Shown one piece after another: positions 11,590 through 23,005 of a DNA stretch of 64,000 bases (positions are counted from its first letter, which is position 1; every line of letters starts with the position of its first letter). Origin of the DNA: Cristatella mucedo (Eukaryota > Bryozoa > Phylactolaemata > Cristatellidae); assembly GCA_009760855.2 (NCBI GenBank), contig WPIO01000025.1, forward strand, positions 5,366,001 to 5,430,000. The letters are read 5' to 3'. The position numbers were made by a program, and so were the translations under genes. The notes under the pieces were generated by a model, which saw nothing but the letters and a program-made list of their open reading frames with translations, had not been told where the DNA came from and searched no databases.

Positions 11590-12030
11590 CCACTTATGCT
11601 CCCCTTCATGGGTATTGATATGGAGACCTAGCACACGACCTCCGACCTATTTCTTTGGGGCTTAGCTTCTTATTCGAACTGTCGTAGGGTGGAAATAAAC
11701 GTTCATTCGAGACAGTATCATTGTGGGCAATTATATTGTCCACGTATGAGTCAGTACCTTCGCGAACCTGTGGGTACATGTCAAGCACCGTATTTAAAGC
11801 GATGTTGTCATTACATTAGGCGCTACGTCTAATCCGAAACCTGGCCGTGTAAGGCAGCACCATCTACCCTGGTTGGCAAAAACTTGGTATTTCCACAGGG
11901 CAGGACAGATATGGAGCTGAAAATATGCTTTATGAAGGCCAATAATACTGACAGTGCTTTTCACGCGGTGCCACGCCCGAAGCTTGTCCCTGCAAACGTC
12001 GCCGTCGGCGGTGTGGCTAGAGACGTACTG
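11590..12030 (-). pseudogene. Decayed Ty3/gypsy-type reverse transcriptase
   Basis: The minus strand from about 12030 to 11600 contains HKAYFQLHICPALWKYQ, then CCLTRPGFGLDVAPNVM, then after a frame change GTDSYVDNIIAHNDTVSNER. This is the order of metazoan gypsy-type reverse transcriptase: the 'DLKKAYLQI' region, 'CLTRLGFGLNVAP', and the YVDD box. The first catalytic Asp is replaced (IIGLHKAY) and the second box reads YVDN, so the enzyme is dead. It is upstream of, and in the same orientation as, the integrase remnant at 8500-9570, and probably part of the same insertion. Confidence 0.65.
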
Positions 12031-12499
12031 GTTGGCTCGCGGTAGTCAAACACCGGTCTAACTTTGTCTTTACTGCCCTAGAACTGCCATTAGCAATACA
12101 AAGTCTTCACACTCCCCCTCGGAGGGGCTGCAGCAACCTTGCGTTCCGCTGACGCCCGCAGCCCCACAGCACGCAGACACTCACTTCCGTGTCCCACTCG
12201 AAAACTGCAGCTCTCGCGGGCCTCCCTGACAATGGCGGGCTTTGCCACCATCAAAGGTGAGACCGCCCATCTGCAAGGGCAAGCTGCACCACGTGCCAAG
12301 GGCGGGCTAGCGTGCAGCGGCCGAGCCGTTAGATCACAGAGTTCTCGAGTCACAATAATGAACGAAAAAGTTACGACAGAAAAGTCTTCTTTCAAAAGCC
12401 AGCAAGACATCCTGCTTACGGATTCTGCTACGGACATCCGGTTACGAACGCGTTCTGTCTTTCGGCTCCGCTAAGCCGTAGACAGTAGAGCACAGCGAC

Positions 12500-13160
12500 A
12501 ATTCGTAAGCATCGCAATTCAGCAGCCATTGATCCTGGCCACCATGCACGACGTCAGGCTGATGCGGGGCTAGTGCTTTAATCACCGAAACGGCCCTGCC
12601 AAATGCACCGTTAAGCTCGAGTCAGTTTTGCAACGAAAACTAGTACACCGTGCGATCGTCGGTTGAAGCAAGCAAAATTTAAGAGCCCGGTGGTCCGATG
12701 GAAAGCACTTGGGTTCTGCGGTTGGGCCACCTGCATCGCTCCTCGTTCAGTAGGGCATGCGAGCGTGGCTGCGCTTGCATGCTCCTTGGTCGTTGTGGAA
12801 TTCGAGCAAGCGGCGCTGCGACGACATTGACGGCAGCCTTGGGGGCGGGGGGGGGGGCAGTCGCGGGAGGTGGGGCAGCAAATCCAGAGAATGAGAGGGG
12901 CAAAATTAGTCGCGCTTACCCTAGCTCCTCGGAAAGCTAATAAATAAATGCTAATGATGGCTGACGTTGTGCATTTCTCGAGACTACAAGCGCAATCGAT
13001 TGACGAGGGTCTCCAATCTCGGATCTCAGCAGCGCGCACAGCTGCCCTCTGACTACTTGGAGATAATTCCGACAGCAAATTCGCTCTATTAATATCCAAG
13101 GTTATGAAGCTACCGTTCAGACGAGCGGCTATGCTGGGCTTCCTCTTGGCAAACACGGTA
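12500..13160 (-). other. GC-rich open region, possible 5' part of the minus-strand retroelement
   Basis: The minus strand is open for 181 codons ending near 12611, with a G-rich run at 12841-12857. Position upstream of the reverse transcriptase remnant in the same orientation would suit a gag-like region. I see no zinc knuckle or other diagnostic motif, so this remains a guess from context. Confidence 0.2.
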
Positions 13161-13645
13161 TGCAGTAGTCCAAGTCGGGGAATTACTGTGCGAGCCTGCC
13201 TATCGAACTCTTTCAGGGAGGAAGCAAGTGCAAAGGTCGTGCGTTTGACTTGAGACGCATGAGCTTCAAATCACAGACATGCTGACACGTTCAGTGCACA
13301 GAGATCAAAATGCATTGAACGTCTTGATCGACGAGGCCCAGAATTCAGGAACTCATGTGCTCCTCGAAACAAAGCAGTCTATGTAGAATACTCAAGCGCA
13401 TTTTTGTCCAACAGGTGAAAACCATCTATGGGCTACAGAGACACCAACGGGAATTTTCCTATAGTTAGACCCGATAAAGGCGATAGTATTCCCAAAATAG
13501 TATCGAGGTCACAATCAGGGTCGAAATTCGTTGAGGTCTTCTGCAGTTTTTAATTAATAGGAACATTCGGAGAGCCATTTCCTGTGGGTGGTTTATGAGT
13601 AAAAAAAACAGCCTTGTTCAGTCAAATTCTGAGGTCGAATGACAT
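13161..13645. other. Unassigned DNA
   Basis: No repeat family, gene or RNA recognised. Confidence 0.4.
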
Positions 13646-13649
13646 CTAC

Positions 13650-14065
13650 CCTTGCAAGAGCCAATTCTAGCTCCTAGAAAATCAATAATAGCAGTAATCG
13701 TATCACAGATGCACAACCCAAAAAATGCTTTTGTCTATTATTACCCATCGCTTTTACCACTTCCGTGTTAGCACCTTAAATAGCTATCATTGTGTATCTT
13801 GCAGATCTCTTTTCTGGCGTCTTTGTCAAAAAGAGAGATCATAACCGAGCAGAATCGATCCCTAAGGTGACCGCATTACCTCTGGACTCATCTTGCTCAG
13901 TAACATCCCCACAATACTCCTCTCCCACAACTCTGTACAGCATCCCAATGTCTGCATTCAAGCCTGCCGTTGGTGACCTCACCTTTTAATTCCTCTCCTA
14001 GTTAAAGATGACCATTAGCCTTTAAGACCTTATTCCGACTGCTATATTGCTGCCATTCATAGACC
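13650..14065 (+). mobile_element. LINE family A fragment, endonuclease to RT linker
   Basis: Words such as 'cacagatgcacaa(c/t)cc' and 'ccaatgtctgcatt(c/t)aag' match the near-intact LINE at 37920-38150. The reading frame is destroyed by indels. It is the first piece of a nested stack continuing to 16.6 kb. Confidence 0.65.
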
Positions 14066-14084
14066 TGCTGCTGTAACGTATTAC

Positions 14085-14440
14085 CAATATAATTAATAAT
14101 AATACACTTTATAAAGCGCCCTCAGAGAACTCAATCTCTTCCTAGGCGTATTACATTATCTGCAAAGGAAACACGATCGAATGGAGAGTGGTATCATGCT
14201 TGATAAACAACATGAATAACATCATTAGGGGTGAAATGCACAGAGTCAGTATGCAACTGTGGTTAGTGACATCATGCACAGTGTCAGCACACATAAGCAC
14301 ATGAAGGACGAATCAGAAAGAGAGACCCACTAAATGCTGTCATAAATAGGTGCGTTTTAAGTTCTTTTTAAATGTGGTCAAGTCAGGGGATGTCTTGAGA
14401 GGTCCTTTTCCTTGGGTCTTGTACCAGCTCCTTTCGAAAA
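14085..14440 (-). mobile_element. LINE family A 3' end, minus strand
   Basis: The segment reads in reverse as the family A terminus: (ATT)n, the 'gcgcctagaaagagattgagttctctgagggcgc' stem, then 3' UTR and the end of ORF2 ('catttagtgggtc'). It lies between two + strand pieces of a family A copy, consistent with insertion into an older LINE. Confidence 0.8.
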
Positions 14441-14869
14441 AGCTGTTAATAAGTCACTAAGAAAGCAATATGTGGTTTGTGTTTCTCAGTGTGCACGATT
14501 CAGATCGCTGGGAACGCCGGCACACTGCCAGTGCAAGCAGACCGGTAGTGCGCTAAACCACCCCAGGGTCTAACAGCTAGTGGCTGTGGCCTAGGGACGG
14601 GCCGGTGCCTAGCTGTGGTCTGGCGGCTGTGGTTCATCCACAGGCCAGCTTCGTTCTCCTCCCTCTAACCCACTGGGATGAGCTGTGGCTGGGAGGGAGT
14701 GAGAGCAGAGGGAACGAAGCAGAGCCTGAGAGAGCAGGTGTGTTCGGGGAGCGCTGCAGGAGCCCGCGACAATATCCGAGCTCCAGTGAGCCAGTTTCGC
14801 TGCTCTGCCTGCGCCCGCGTACGTACTCAGTCGGAAGAGCATTGTTTAATCTACTCAACACTCGACCAT

Positions 14870-15474
14870 GAGTACTTAAGCAACTTCTGCCTACTCTCCC
14901 TATTGCCGTTAGTATCAAAGACAGTAGAATGAGTAGTTGCAGACCATCTAAACTCTTAAATTGATACTTCAAAATCTAGCAAGTAAGTTCCAGTTATGTT
15001 TTCAAAATAATCATTCCACTGAGTAAGCATTGCTTATGGTGTAAATCGACCTTCTCAGAAATGCAAACTAAGGTGGAGTTTCTCTGTTGGTTTTGCTCAA
15101 TCTTTTAAAAGCACTTTAAATGACTGATCACCAAGTATTTCTCGATTACCTCTAGTATCACCTGTGCATTACTGACACTGCATTGCATGATTTTAGTCCT
15201 TTCTCAGTGAGAGACTCCAGAGCCTTGATGTTAACGTGCATAGCTCACCCGTAAGGCCAATCAAGTATGGAATAAACCAGGGGTCTGTGCTTGGTCTACT
15301 TCTTTTCACAAATGATACTCCCACTCTCCTCAACGTAATCTCTGAGCACAATCTAGGCTTCCATTTTATACAAACGACACACAGCTGCAACTGTGCATTG
15401 ATCCCTACTAGCCTTCCAATGCGTCTAACTCTCTCAACTCTCTTGCTGAATGTACTTTGCCCCTGGTCTTAGCC
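14870..15474 (+). mobile_element. LINE family A fragment, RT domain, decayed
   Basis: This aligns with 38370-38950 of the near-intact copy: 'tactctccctattgccgttagtatcaaagacagt' through the region encoding the PQGSVLG motif. Stops and indels remove the frame. Confidence 0.7.
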
Positions 15475-15625
15475 TTGCCCGGGATGAGAGTGCTCGTTCT
15501 TCACTACACGGATATAGGGTTTGAGTCCTACAGTAGGCAATAAAGGATTGCACACTGCATGCGATGACGACAGCCGCCAAGGTTCTTCTGTGGCTATACA
15601 AATGAGGCTGCTGAATAAGATAACG
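15475..15625 (+). mobile_element. SINE family S2 inserted in a LINE
   Basis: The B-box-like 'atagggtttgagtcc' and the end 'ctatacaaatgaggctgctgaataagat' match family S2. LINE A sequence resumes at about 15625, so the SINE landed within an existing LINE copy. Confidence 0.6.
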
Positions 15626-16640
15626 TATTTAATTGCTGACGACAGTGGCACTTGGATGGCAGCAAACTTTCTCAAATCAAATGAGAACAAAACCAACTTA
15701 CTGGTTACGGAATACCTAGTGTGGCTCAGAATTGGAAAACATATCCCCTACAATCGGCACTGCCAGCCGATCTCGAGTAGCATCTGCACAAAATCTGGAT
15801 GTCCTTTTCCAAGTGACCTTTCACTAGATGACAACATTGAAAGAGTCGCAGCGCTGCCGTGAAGCCACTCACTAGTCAATGGTTGAGAAAATTACCACGT
15901 TTGATAACGCAGCCGAATACAGAACGTAGACCGTAGCAAATACGGACAAAGTATTTGCAGCAAACAGGTTCAATATATAGTATAAAATTATCACTATTGG
16001 CTGGGCAAGACTCGTGCATAACAATCTTAATGCTATTGGCTTCTCTTCAGGAACACGCTTTGATCAGCCGTAGCTGATGTGGCATTGGCCGAGTTCAATT
16101 GGTCCAGGTGCATAACATCGAGCCAATCAGTAGTGGTCTGTGGCTCTAAAAATTGACCCGGTGTCCTTAGTCAGCCAGTGCTGCGCTGCAGGTCAAGGTG
16201 AAACCGCCCGACATAGCATAGGCACATTGGCTTTAAAGCGGATTCCGCCAACAAACATCAGCTCCATAGTCAAGTCCGCCTACTTTCAGCTATGCAAGAA
16301 TGCACAAATTCGGGTCTACTTAGACACGGAAACTGTATCCAAGTTTGTCCACCAATTTGTTGCATTTCTTCTCGACTTGGGTGCTAGACGATGGAGGTAG
16401 AGGGCTCGAGCACTGTGGCTTATTCAAGCACCTCCTGGATAGAGAATAAGTTCTCTAAGAATGCTATACACATGAATTATATTTTTTGCCATATCCGTGT
16501 CTTCCGGCCTATGCAATCACGTGCTTACAGTTGGTGCAAAACTCTATCGTTAGGTCTATCGTGACGGTCGATGGCTCCATATCAAGCAGCGAATAGACAT
16601 AAAAGAGAGATTTTGTCATTCAATTTAGGTCCCTTCGTTC
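15626..16640 (+). mobile_element. LINE family A continuation, decayed, with SINE tail fragment
   Basis: 'cttggatggcagcaaa...ttctcaaatcaaatga' (15650), 'acatcagctccatagtcaag' (16255) and 'gtgcaaaactct' (16535) follow the order of LINE A ORF2. A piece near 16430-16490 ('ctggatagagaataagttctct...gctatacacatgaatta') is the tail of SINE family S1. Between about 15870 and 16140 nothing is recognisable. Confidence 0.55.
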
Positions 16641-16644
16641 CCTT

Positions 16645-17905
16645 AATCAGAGTGTTGATGTGAATGGACAAAGATCATCTGAAGTACCTCTAAAATATGG
16701 AGTACCTCAGGGCTCTGTGCTAGGTCCGGTCCTTTTCACCGTCTATACTCTCCCTCTCGCTGATGTGATTGCCAAGCACAATCTAGGCTTTCACTTCTAT
16801 GCGGATGACACTCAGTTGTACCTTTGCTTTGATCCCTCCCAGCCTTCGAGCACCTCAAATTCTCTCAACTCACTTGCTGCATGCATTGATGACATCCGAT
16901 CATGGATGGCAGCAAATTTTCTAAAACTAAACGATGATAAAACTAACTTACTAGTTATGGGCAAACCTAGTGTTATTCAGAAATTGGAAAGGCTGACTTT
17001 CAAAATTGGCTCTGCCAGCATATCTCCAGTTGCATCAGCTCGAAATCTAGGTGTCATATTCCAAAGCGACCTCTCGTTAGACGACCACATCAGCTCCACA
17101 GTCAAATCAGCCTATTTTCAGCTTCATAACATTGCTAAAATTAGGGCTTGTTTAGATAAGGATACCACGTCCAAGTTGGTCCATGCATTCGTGACATCTC
17201 GTCTCGACTTCTGCAACTCACTGCTTACTGGCCTACCAGCATGTGCGATCAGGCGATTGCAGCTGGTGCAAAACTCTGCAGCTAGGCTTGTCTGCCGTGA
17301 GCGTCGCAGTTGCCACATTTACTCCACTTCTCGCCGACCTGCACTGGTTACCAGTCAAGCAACGGATTGACTTCAAGGTTTTGTCGCTCACTTTTAGGTC
17401 TCTTCATTCTATGGCTCCAGCCTATCTTTCAGAGATACTACCCCCATCAGGCAAAGCATCGTACCACTCGCTTTTCGGAATCCAACAGTCTAGAAATACC
17501 TCGTACAAACCTTAAATCCTTTGGAGACCGTGCATTTAGCTCGTATGCTCCCACAGCCTGGAACTCCCTCCCGACCTGCATCAGAACATCCCCTGACCTG
17601 ACCACATTTAAAAGAAACTTAAAAACATACCTATTTAGGACAGCATTTAGTGGGTCCTTGTGATTCGTCCTCGATGTGCTTATGCGTGCTGACACTGTTC
17701 ATGCTGCCACTAACCACATTTGCATGCTGACCCAGTGCATGTAACCCCTAACCATGTTATTCATTTTGTTTGTTTTTCAAGCATGATTTTACTTACTATT
17801 CTATTGCGTATCACTTTGCAGCAAATGTAAAGCGCCTAGAAAGAGATTAAGTTCTCTGAGGGCGCTTTATCAAGTGCAATATTATTATTATTATTATTAT
17901 TAATC
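16645..17905 (+). mobile_element. LINE family A, 5'-truncated, with RT C-half and (ATT)n tail
   Basis: CR1/L2-type non-LTR element. The frame from 16660 encodes the PQGSVLGPVLF motif, the YADD catalytic box (HFYADDTQLY) and the downstream 'thumb' region. A frameshift near 17325 puts the remaining C-terminus into another frame. The 3' UTR ends with the 'aaagcgcctagaaagagattaagttctctgagggcgc' stem and (ATT)n, the family signature. The endonuclease and first RT blocks are missing, typical of incomplete reverse transcription. Confidence 0.92.
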
Positions 17906-18112
17906 CAGCTTCCTCCTGTCCAAACTTCTTTCCAAGCAGGCTAAGCATCGTACCACCCGTTCTTCTTACTCAAGTCGTTAGCTATGCCTCGAGCCAGCCT
18001 CAAATTCTTTGGAGACCGTGCCTTCAGATAAAAATAATATTGCACTTGATAATATTGCACTTGATAAAGCGCCCTCAGAGAACTTAATCTCTTTCTAGGC
18101 GCTTTAAATTTT
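17906..18112. mobile_element. LINE family A scraps in both orientations
   Basis: A short + strand piece near 17905-18030 ('aagcatcgtaccacccg', 'ttctttggagaccgtgcc') is followed by a minus-strand 3' terminus at 18035-18110, including a duplicated 'attgcacttgataa'. Confidence 0.65.
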
Positions 18113-18231
18113 GGAGAAAAAGATCAAATGCTCGAAAGAATGCTACAAAAGATCAAATGCTCGCAAATATTGGACATTACTACCGACTGACGTTACGACA
18201 TCCTCCAGATCTAATGACATTTAAATAGAAG

Positions 18232-18715
18232 CTAATAATGATGATAATAATAATAATAATAATAATAATGCACTTGATAAAGCGCCTTCAGAGAACTCAA
18301 TCTCTTTCTAGACGCTTTACATTTGCTGCAAATGGAAACGCGACTGAATGGTGAGTAATATCATTCTTGATAAAAAAAAACATGAATAACATAGTTAGGG
18401 GTGACGTGCACAGGGTCAGCATGCAAGTGTGGTTAGTGGCAGCATGTGTCACGTGCATTTGCATGTGTACATGATGCGTGCATCAGCATGTGTCATACTC
18501 AGTGTCAGCACGCATAAGCACATGAAGGACGAATCACACGGACCCACTAAATGCTGTCATAAATAGGTGCGTTTTTAAGTTCTTTTTAAATGTGGTCAAG
18601 TCAGGGGATGTTGTGACGCCAGTCGGGAGTGAGTTCCAGGCTTTGGGAGCATACGAACTAAATGCACGGTCTCCAAAGGATTTGAGGTTTGTACGAGGTA
18701 GCTAAAAAGTCACCC
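18232..18715 (-). mobile_element. LINE family A 3' end, minus strand, with (AAT)n
   Basis: (AAT)n at 18240-18270 is followed in reverse by the hairpin terminus, 3' UTR and ORF2 C-terminal region, ending at a sequence complementary to the 'aaatcctttggagaccgtgc' block. A local duplication of a 'gcatgtgtca' word is seen near 18440-18500. Confidence 0.9.
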
Positions 18716-18954
18716 ATTCTTCACACCACATGCACGGTCCCGGTGAACTGTCTTTGGTAGGCTTATGCATGATGGTACTGTGCATTTTGTCGCCAACCAT
18801 GTTTGCTTGCTTCCTTTACAGCTTATGAATAGTGACTCGAAATAGAGTTATTTCTCCAATGGCGCTTTAAAATAATGTTAGTATTATAATTAGTTTTTCG
18901 TTTTTCCCAATAGAAGGTGCGTGATGACATCCCGAAAACGACCCACTTTCTCAT

Positions 18955-19108
18955 TCTGACTCCGGCCGTACACTTCTATTGTACATTTCTCCCGGAAAGC
19001 AAATATATCTTACCTGTCACAGCGCACTGTGTTGAAAGTGCAATCAAATCCTTTCAACCAATCGCGAACGTACAATCGCAAGCAATGAACGGCAATCGAC
19101 AGCAAGGT
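18955..19108 (-). repeat. Single inverted satellite monomer
   Basis: The stretch 'ttcaaccaatcgcgaacgtacaatc' onward is the reverse complement of the array sequence at about 26598-26650 over at least 50 bases with almost no change. It is a displaced copy of the ~170-bp satellite in opposite orientation, joined directly to a minus-strand LINE A fragment. Confidence 0.85.
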
Positions 19109-19300
19109 ACATGCACACGAAGGACGAATCGCAAAGACCCATCAAAAGCAGTAATAAAAAAGTGCGTTTTAAGCTCTTTTTAATGTCGTCACGCCAGGGG
19201 ACATTGTGACGTGCGTCGGTAGTGAGTTCCAGGCTTTGGGGCATAGGAAGTAAAGGCACAGTCTCCAACGATTTTGAGCTTCGAACGAGGTATGGCTACA
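19109..19300 (-). mobile_element. LINE family A 3' fragment, minus strand
   Basis: 'acgaaggacgaatc', 'gtgcgttttaagctcttttta' and 'gtgagttccaggctttgggg' match the reverse of the family A ORF2 end and 3' UTR. Confidence 0.8.
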
Positions 19301-19439
19301 CGATTCGAGTCAGAACAGCGGCTTGTACGATTCTTCGCCTGGTGGGGGAGTAATTCCGATAGGTAGGCCCGAAGCTAACAGCGCTGGGATGTGGAGTCGC
19401 TTTTCACGGTGTCTCGATCGCACCTGGGAGCCTGCCAGC

Positions 19440-19620
19440 TCCGGCCTATTCACGCGATATTTGATTAATGGCTCACGAACAACGATCCATAAACGCCCAT
19501 TAAGAATGGGCCATTATTCTAGCCGGGCTTACGTCGTTTTTTGGCCCGGGAGAGACCTGTGCCTCAGCAACGTCGGATACTGTCGTAGTGTAATGAGCGC
19601 TTCGGCGAGCGCAACTTTTA
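19440..19620 (+). pseudogene. Possible gypsy-type integrase zinc-finger remnant
   Basis: The + frame reads IHKRPLRMGHYSSRAYVVFWPGRDL, which resembles the 'H..HLG..K...RARD.VFWPGM' segment before the integrase core. The pattern is short and the second Cys pair is not clear. This is a weak call; the surrounding 19.3-20.9 kb region is otherwise unassigned. Confidence 0.3.
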
Positions 19621-21084
19621 TTATCGCGCGCATTCGAAGATTGCCTGCTCGAGCGAATCCAGCAATGTACTTGCATTTTCCAGGTCTCGGCCGGTAGGCC
19701 TCTCGCTTCCGCTGCCTTCCGAAAGTGGCTGCCCTTGGTCCCCCGTCGTTTCTCATCTATTCAGCTACTCTCGAGCGAAATCAAGCGGCCTTTCTTTTCG
19801 CTCCCATGCCGAAGGCGCCTGGCTATACTTATTCTTCGACGCCTAATGGTTTTAAGCCTAGTGCACATACAGTTTTGAACACCGCACAGCAGCGGCTCCT
19901 GAACCGCACAAGTCCCCGCCACAGAACGCAGGCAGGTGCTGAATGGGTGTTACTCGTTGTAGACGCTTGAAAAATACTGCTGTGGAAGCCGGTGCCTCAA
20001 AGTGCGACTAACGAATCGCTGGTGGCATGCAGGGACGATGGCATGCAGCGACGATACATATGCGTATACCGACGGCAGCGGAGCACAGCAGAACTACAGG
20101 GCTCTCGTCGCCTCGTCGTAGAAGGCGCTACGTATCGTTGACATAGACCGGTCATTTCTATTGCCGCACAGATAGGCGAACGCGTGTGCGCAGCATCAGC
20201 CCCAGCGTACAGCGTACCCACTTCTGAGCCCGAAGTTCAGCTCTCGCGTTGGAAGCCCCGACGTACGAGTCACTCGTTCGGAGCCAAAACTCGCACGCAC
20301 TGACCTTTTCGTGCTGCCTAACCACGTAGGCTAGCGATCGCGGACTCCAAGCCGCCGTAATTCAGGAGGCGCCAAGCATCTCAAGCGCTGCCAATCAGTA
20401 AGTAACTACTCGCGCATGCGAGCGCTTGAATGCGATCGAAGCCGTCAGCGTCACGCTGGCTGCATCTCGGTGCTCGACGAGAAATTCGTCCAGCGAGCGA
20501 CGAAGCCAGCGATAACGTGGCTGCTCACGTCGCGGTCTGATAATCAGCGGCGGAGCACGGAGCCGACGCTCGGGCGAGCGCGATTAAACGTGGATTTGAC
20601 GAGAGGAGCTCGCATTCAATCTCCGCCTGTCAGCTGTGACAAGTGCAGGCTAGTGCTCCGCGGCACTCGGAGCAGCACGGACCGGCTTAACTGCCGCATC
20701 CGGGACATGTCTGCAGCAGTCGTCTAGGCAGACGGGTCACATTCAGTCGGCGCTCCCATTTGGTTTCTGCATAGCGCTCGTGTTGCTTGCTCGCTCGCTG
20801 TTGCTTCTGTCAGACATTTCTAACGCTCGTGCCGAAGCGCTGCAGCCAGCGTCTTGGATTATTTTAGTAATCTCCGAAAGACCAGCTAGCATTTCGTGCA
20901 GTAAAAGTCCTCAGGTTAATGGTTGGCTTAAAGCAGTTGTATGAGGATGATCTTGGCATTGCGAAGGGCATAGTAGATTCAACAGGTTTATTTGCATAGC
21001 AACAGAAGAGCCTTTGCAGTTATCGCCCCCCCCCATTTGTACCACCACTAAACGACTTGCGGCTGCAGAAATCAGAGCGGTGAC
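19621..21084. other. GC-rich unassigned region
   Basis: Short ORFs on both strands have no recognisable domain. No satellite or LINE words were found. Confidence 0.4.
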
Positions 21085-21225
21085 CGCGGTCTTGAATTGA
21101 TGGCCCAGGTGTAAGGTTTAACCTTTACCTATCGAGGTCATAGGTTCACGCCTGCGGCATGTGCGAGGCGCCTGGATAGAGATTATGTTCCGTCAGGGAG
21201 CTATAGCCAATTAATAATATTTCTT
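21085..21225 (+). mobile_element. SINE family S1 copy
   Basis: A-box-like 'gatggcccaggtgtaaggtt', B-box-like 'ggtcataggttcacgcc', then the LINE-like tail 'gaggcgcctggatagagattatgttccgtcagggagc'. Confidence 0.65.
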
Positions 21226-21469
21226 TAGATTTTGAAGTGCGAGCATTACAATATCTGTTAGGCTAACACCCTCGGAAGTATAAATCGAAGACCGTTGTCA
21301 ATGGCCGGCTGTTTAACGCCATCGACGCTCTCGAGGAAAAAAGGATCTATCACTGACTCCTCAGCGGGGTGCATTATATTACAACGTAACATACTGGAAC
21401 TTGGCGGCAAGGCGTCTCAGTACAGGAACACTTTCGTAATTATTTACTTGAGTGCTCACTGCTTGCTAG

Positions 21470-22905
21470 CCTGGAATGTCAGAAACATTTCAATCAGGGT
21501 TCAAGAGGCAGCAATCTACTGAAACTGCTCTCTTCTGTGTTAACAATGACATTCTATGTGGCAACGACGACGGGAATGTCACTGCTCTAGCTCTGCTAGA
21601 TCTATCTGCTGCCTTCGACACTATTGATCACGACGTTCTGCTTGAACGATTGAGAACAACGATTGGTCTGGCAGACGAAGCACTGGCGTGGTTTAAATCC
21701 TACTTGTCTGATCGTGTTCAATCCGTGTCGTGTGGGGGTCAGGTCTCAGACACGAGAAGGGTCACCTGTGGAGTCCCTCAAGGGTCTGTACTTGGTCCCT
21801 TGCTGTTCTCCATTTATACGCAACCTCTGGGAAAAGTGAATAAGGCCCATGGAATAGGATATCACTTCTATGCTGACGATACTCAGTTGTATTTGTCATT
21901 CAAACCGTCGGAATCTGCTGCGGCAACTGAGAAACTGAATGCTTGCCTTGCCGATATTCGATCCTGGATGTCGGAAAACTTCCTGAAATTAAATGATGAT
22001 AAAACCGAACTATTGCTCATAGGACACCCTAAGCGTGTGGCTGGATTAAAAGGCTTTGCCATTCTAATAGGTGATGCTATTGTGCGGCCATCACCACTTG
22101 CTCGAAATTTAGGTGTCGTGTTCGACAGCTGCCTCAATTTCAAAAGCTTCATTCAGAAGACTGCTTCTACAGCTCGCCATCATGTCCGATCTCTATCCAA
22201 GATTAGGAGCTGTCTCTCACAGTGGCTTGTAAAAAATTTAACTGGCTCTCTAGTTCTGTCTCGGCTTGATTATTGTATTTCCCTTTTGGTTGGGCTGCCA
22301 AAGAAAGTTATTATGCCACTACATCGGACAATGAATATGGCTGCAAGGCTGGTCTTCAAGTCCCAGCGGTTTGAGCATGTGTCTCCTTTGCTGAAGGAGC
22401 TAGGATGGTTGCCGGTTGAGCAAAGGATACAGAGCAAAGTTCATAGCCTGACCCACAAGGCCCGCCACGGCTTGGCTCCTTCATACCTAGCTGAGTTGCT
22501 GCATCAGTTTCAGCCTGTTCGAGCCCTCAGGTCCTGTGTGGAAAATACATTAGCTGTTTCATTCCTCCGCTTAAAGACCGTTGGCGACAGAAGCTTTAGC
22601 TCTGGAGGTCCTTGACTGTGGAGCTCGCTTCCACAATTCTTACGCAACGATAACTATTCTCCTACTGCCGACTATGGCACATCCTTTTCAGCGGTCCTGA
22701 GCTGCTACTTCTATGCTACTCACTACCTCAACTGCTCTCCTGACTCTGCCATGCTTCCCACTTTCTCTTTGTTGCGTGAGACGAAGTCTGTTGGCTACCG
22801 AATGCGTACCGAAAGCCGCTTAGGCTGCGAGTGCGCTATACAAAACTCTTCTACATAACACCCACATGGTCTTTACGACTTGGTGGAGTTGCAGACGGAG
22901 ATACA
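21470..22905 (+). mobile_element. LINE family B, 5'-truncated, open RT frame of 379 codons
   Basis: CR1/L2-type reverse transcriptase. Visible in order: QSGF.....TETAL (block 2), LLDLSAAFDTIDH (block A with the first Asp), VPQGSVLGPLLF, YHFYADDTQLY (block C, intact YADD), and LNDDKTELL. The frame starting at 21476 stays open to a TGA at 22613-22615. A related coding end and 3' UTR follow to about 22905, ending 'gtggagttgcagacggagatacatta'. This family lacks the (ATT)n hairpin terminus of family A. The endonuclease is missing, so it is not autonomous. Confidence 0.92.
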
Positions 22906-23005
22906 TTACCGGCCTGTGCACTCAGGTGCTTACAGCTGGTGCAAACTCTGCAGCTAGGCTTGTCTGTCGTGAGCGTCGAAGTTGCCTCATTTTATTGCCG
23001 CTGCA
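22906..23005 (+). mobile_element. Short LINE family A fragment
   Basis: 'cttacagctggtgcaaactctgcagctaggcttgtctgtcgtgagcg' matches 17255-17310. It abuts the 3' end of the family B copy directly. Confidence 0.8.
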
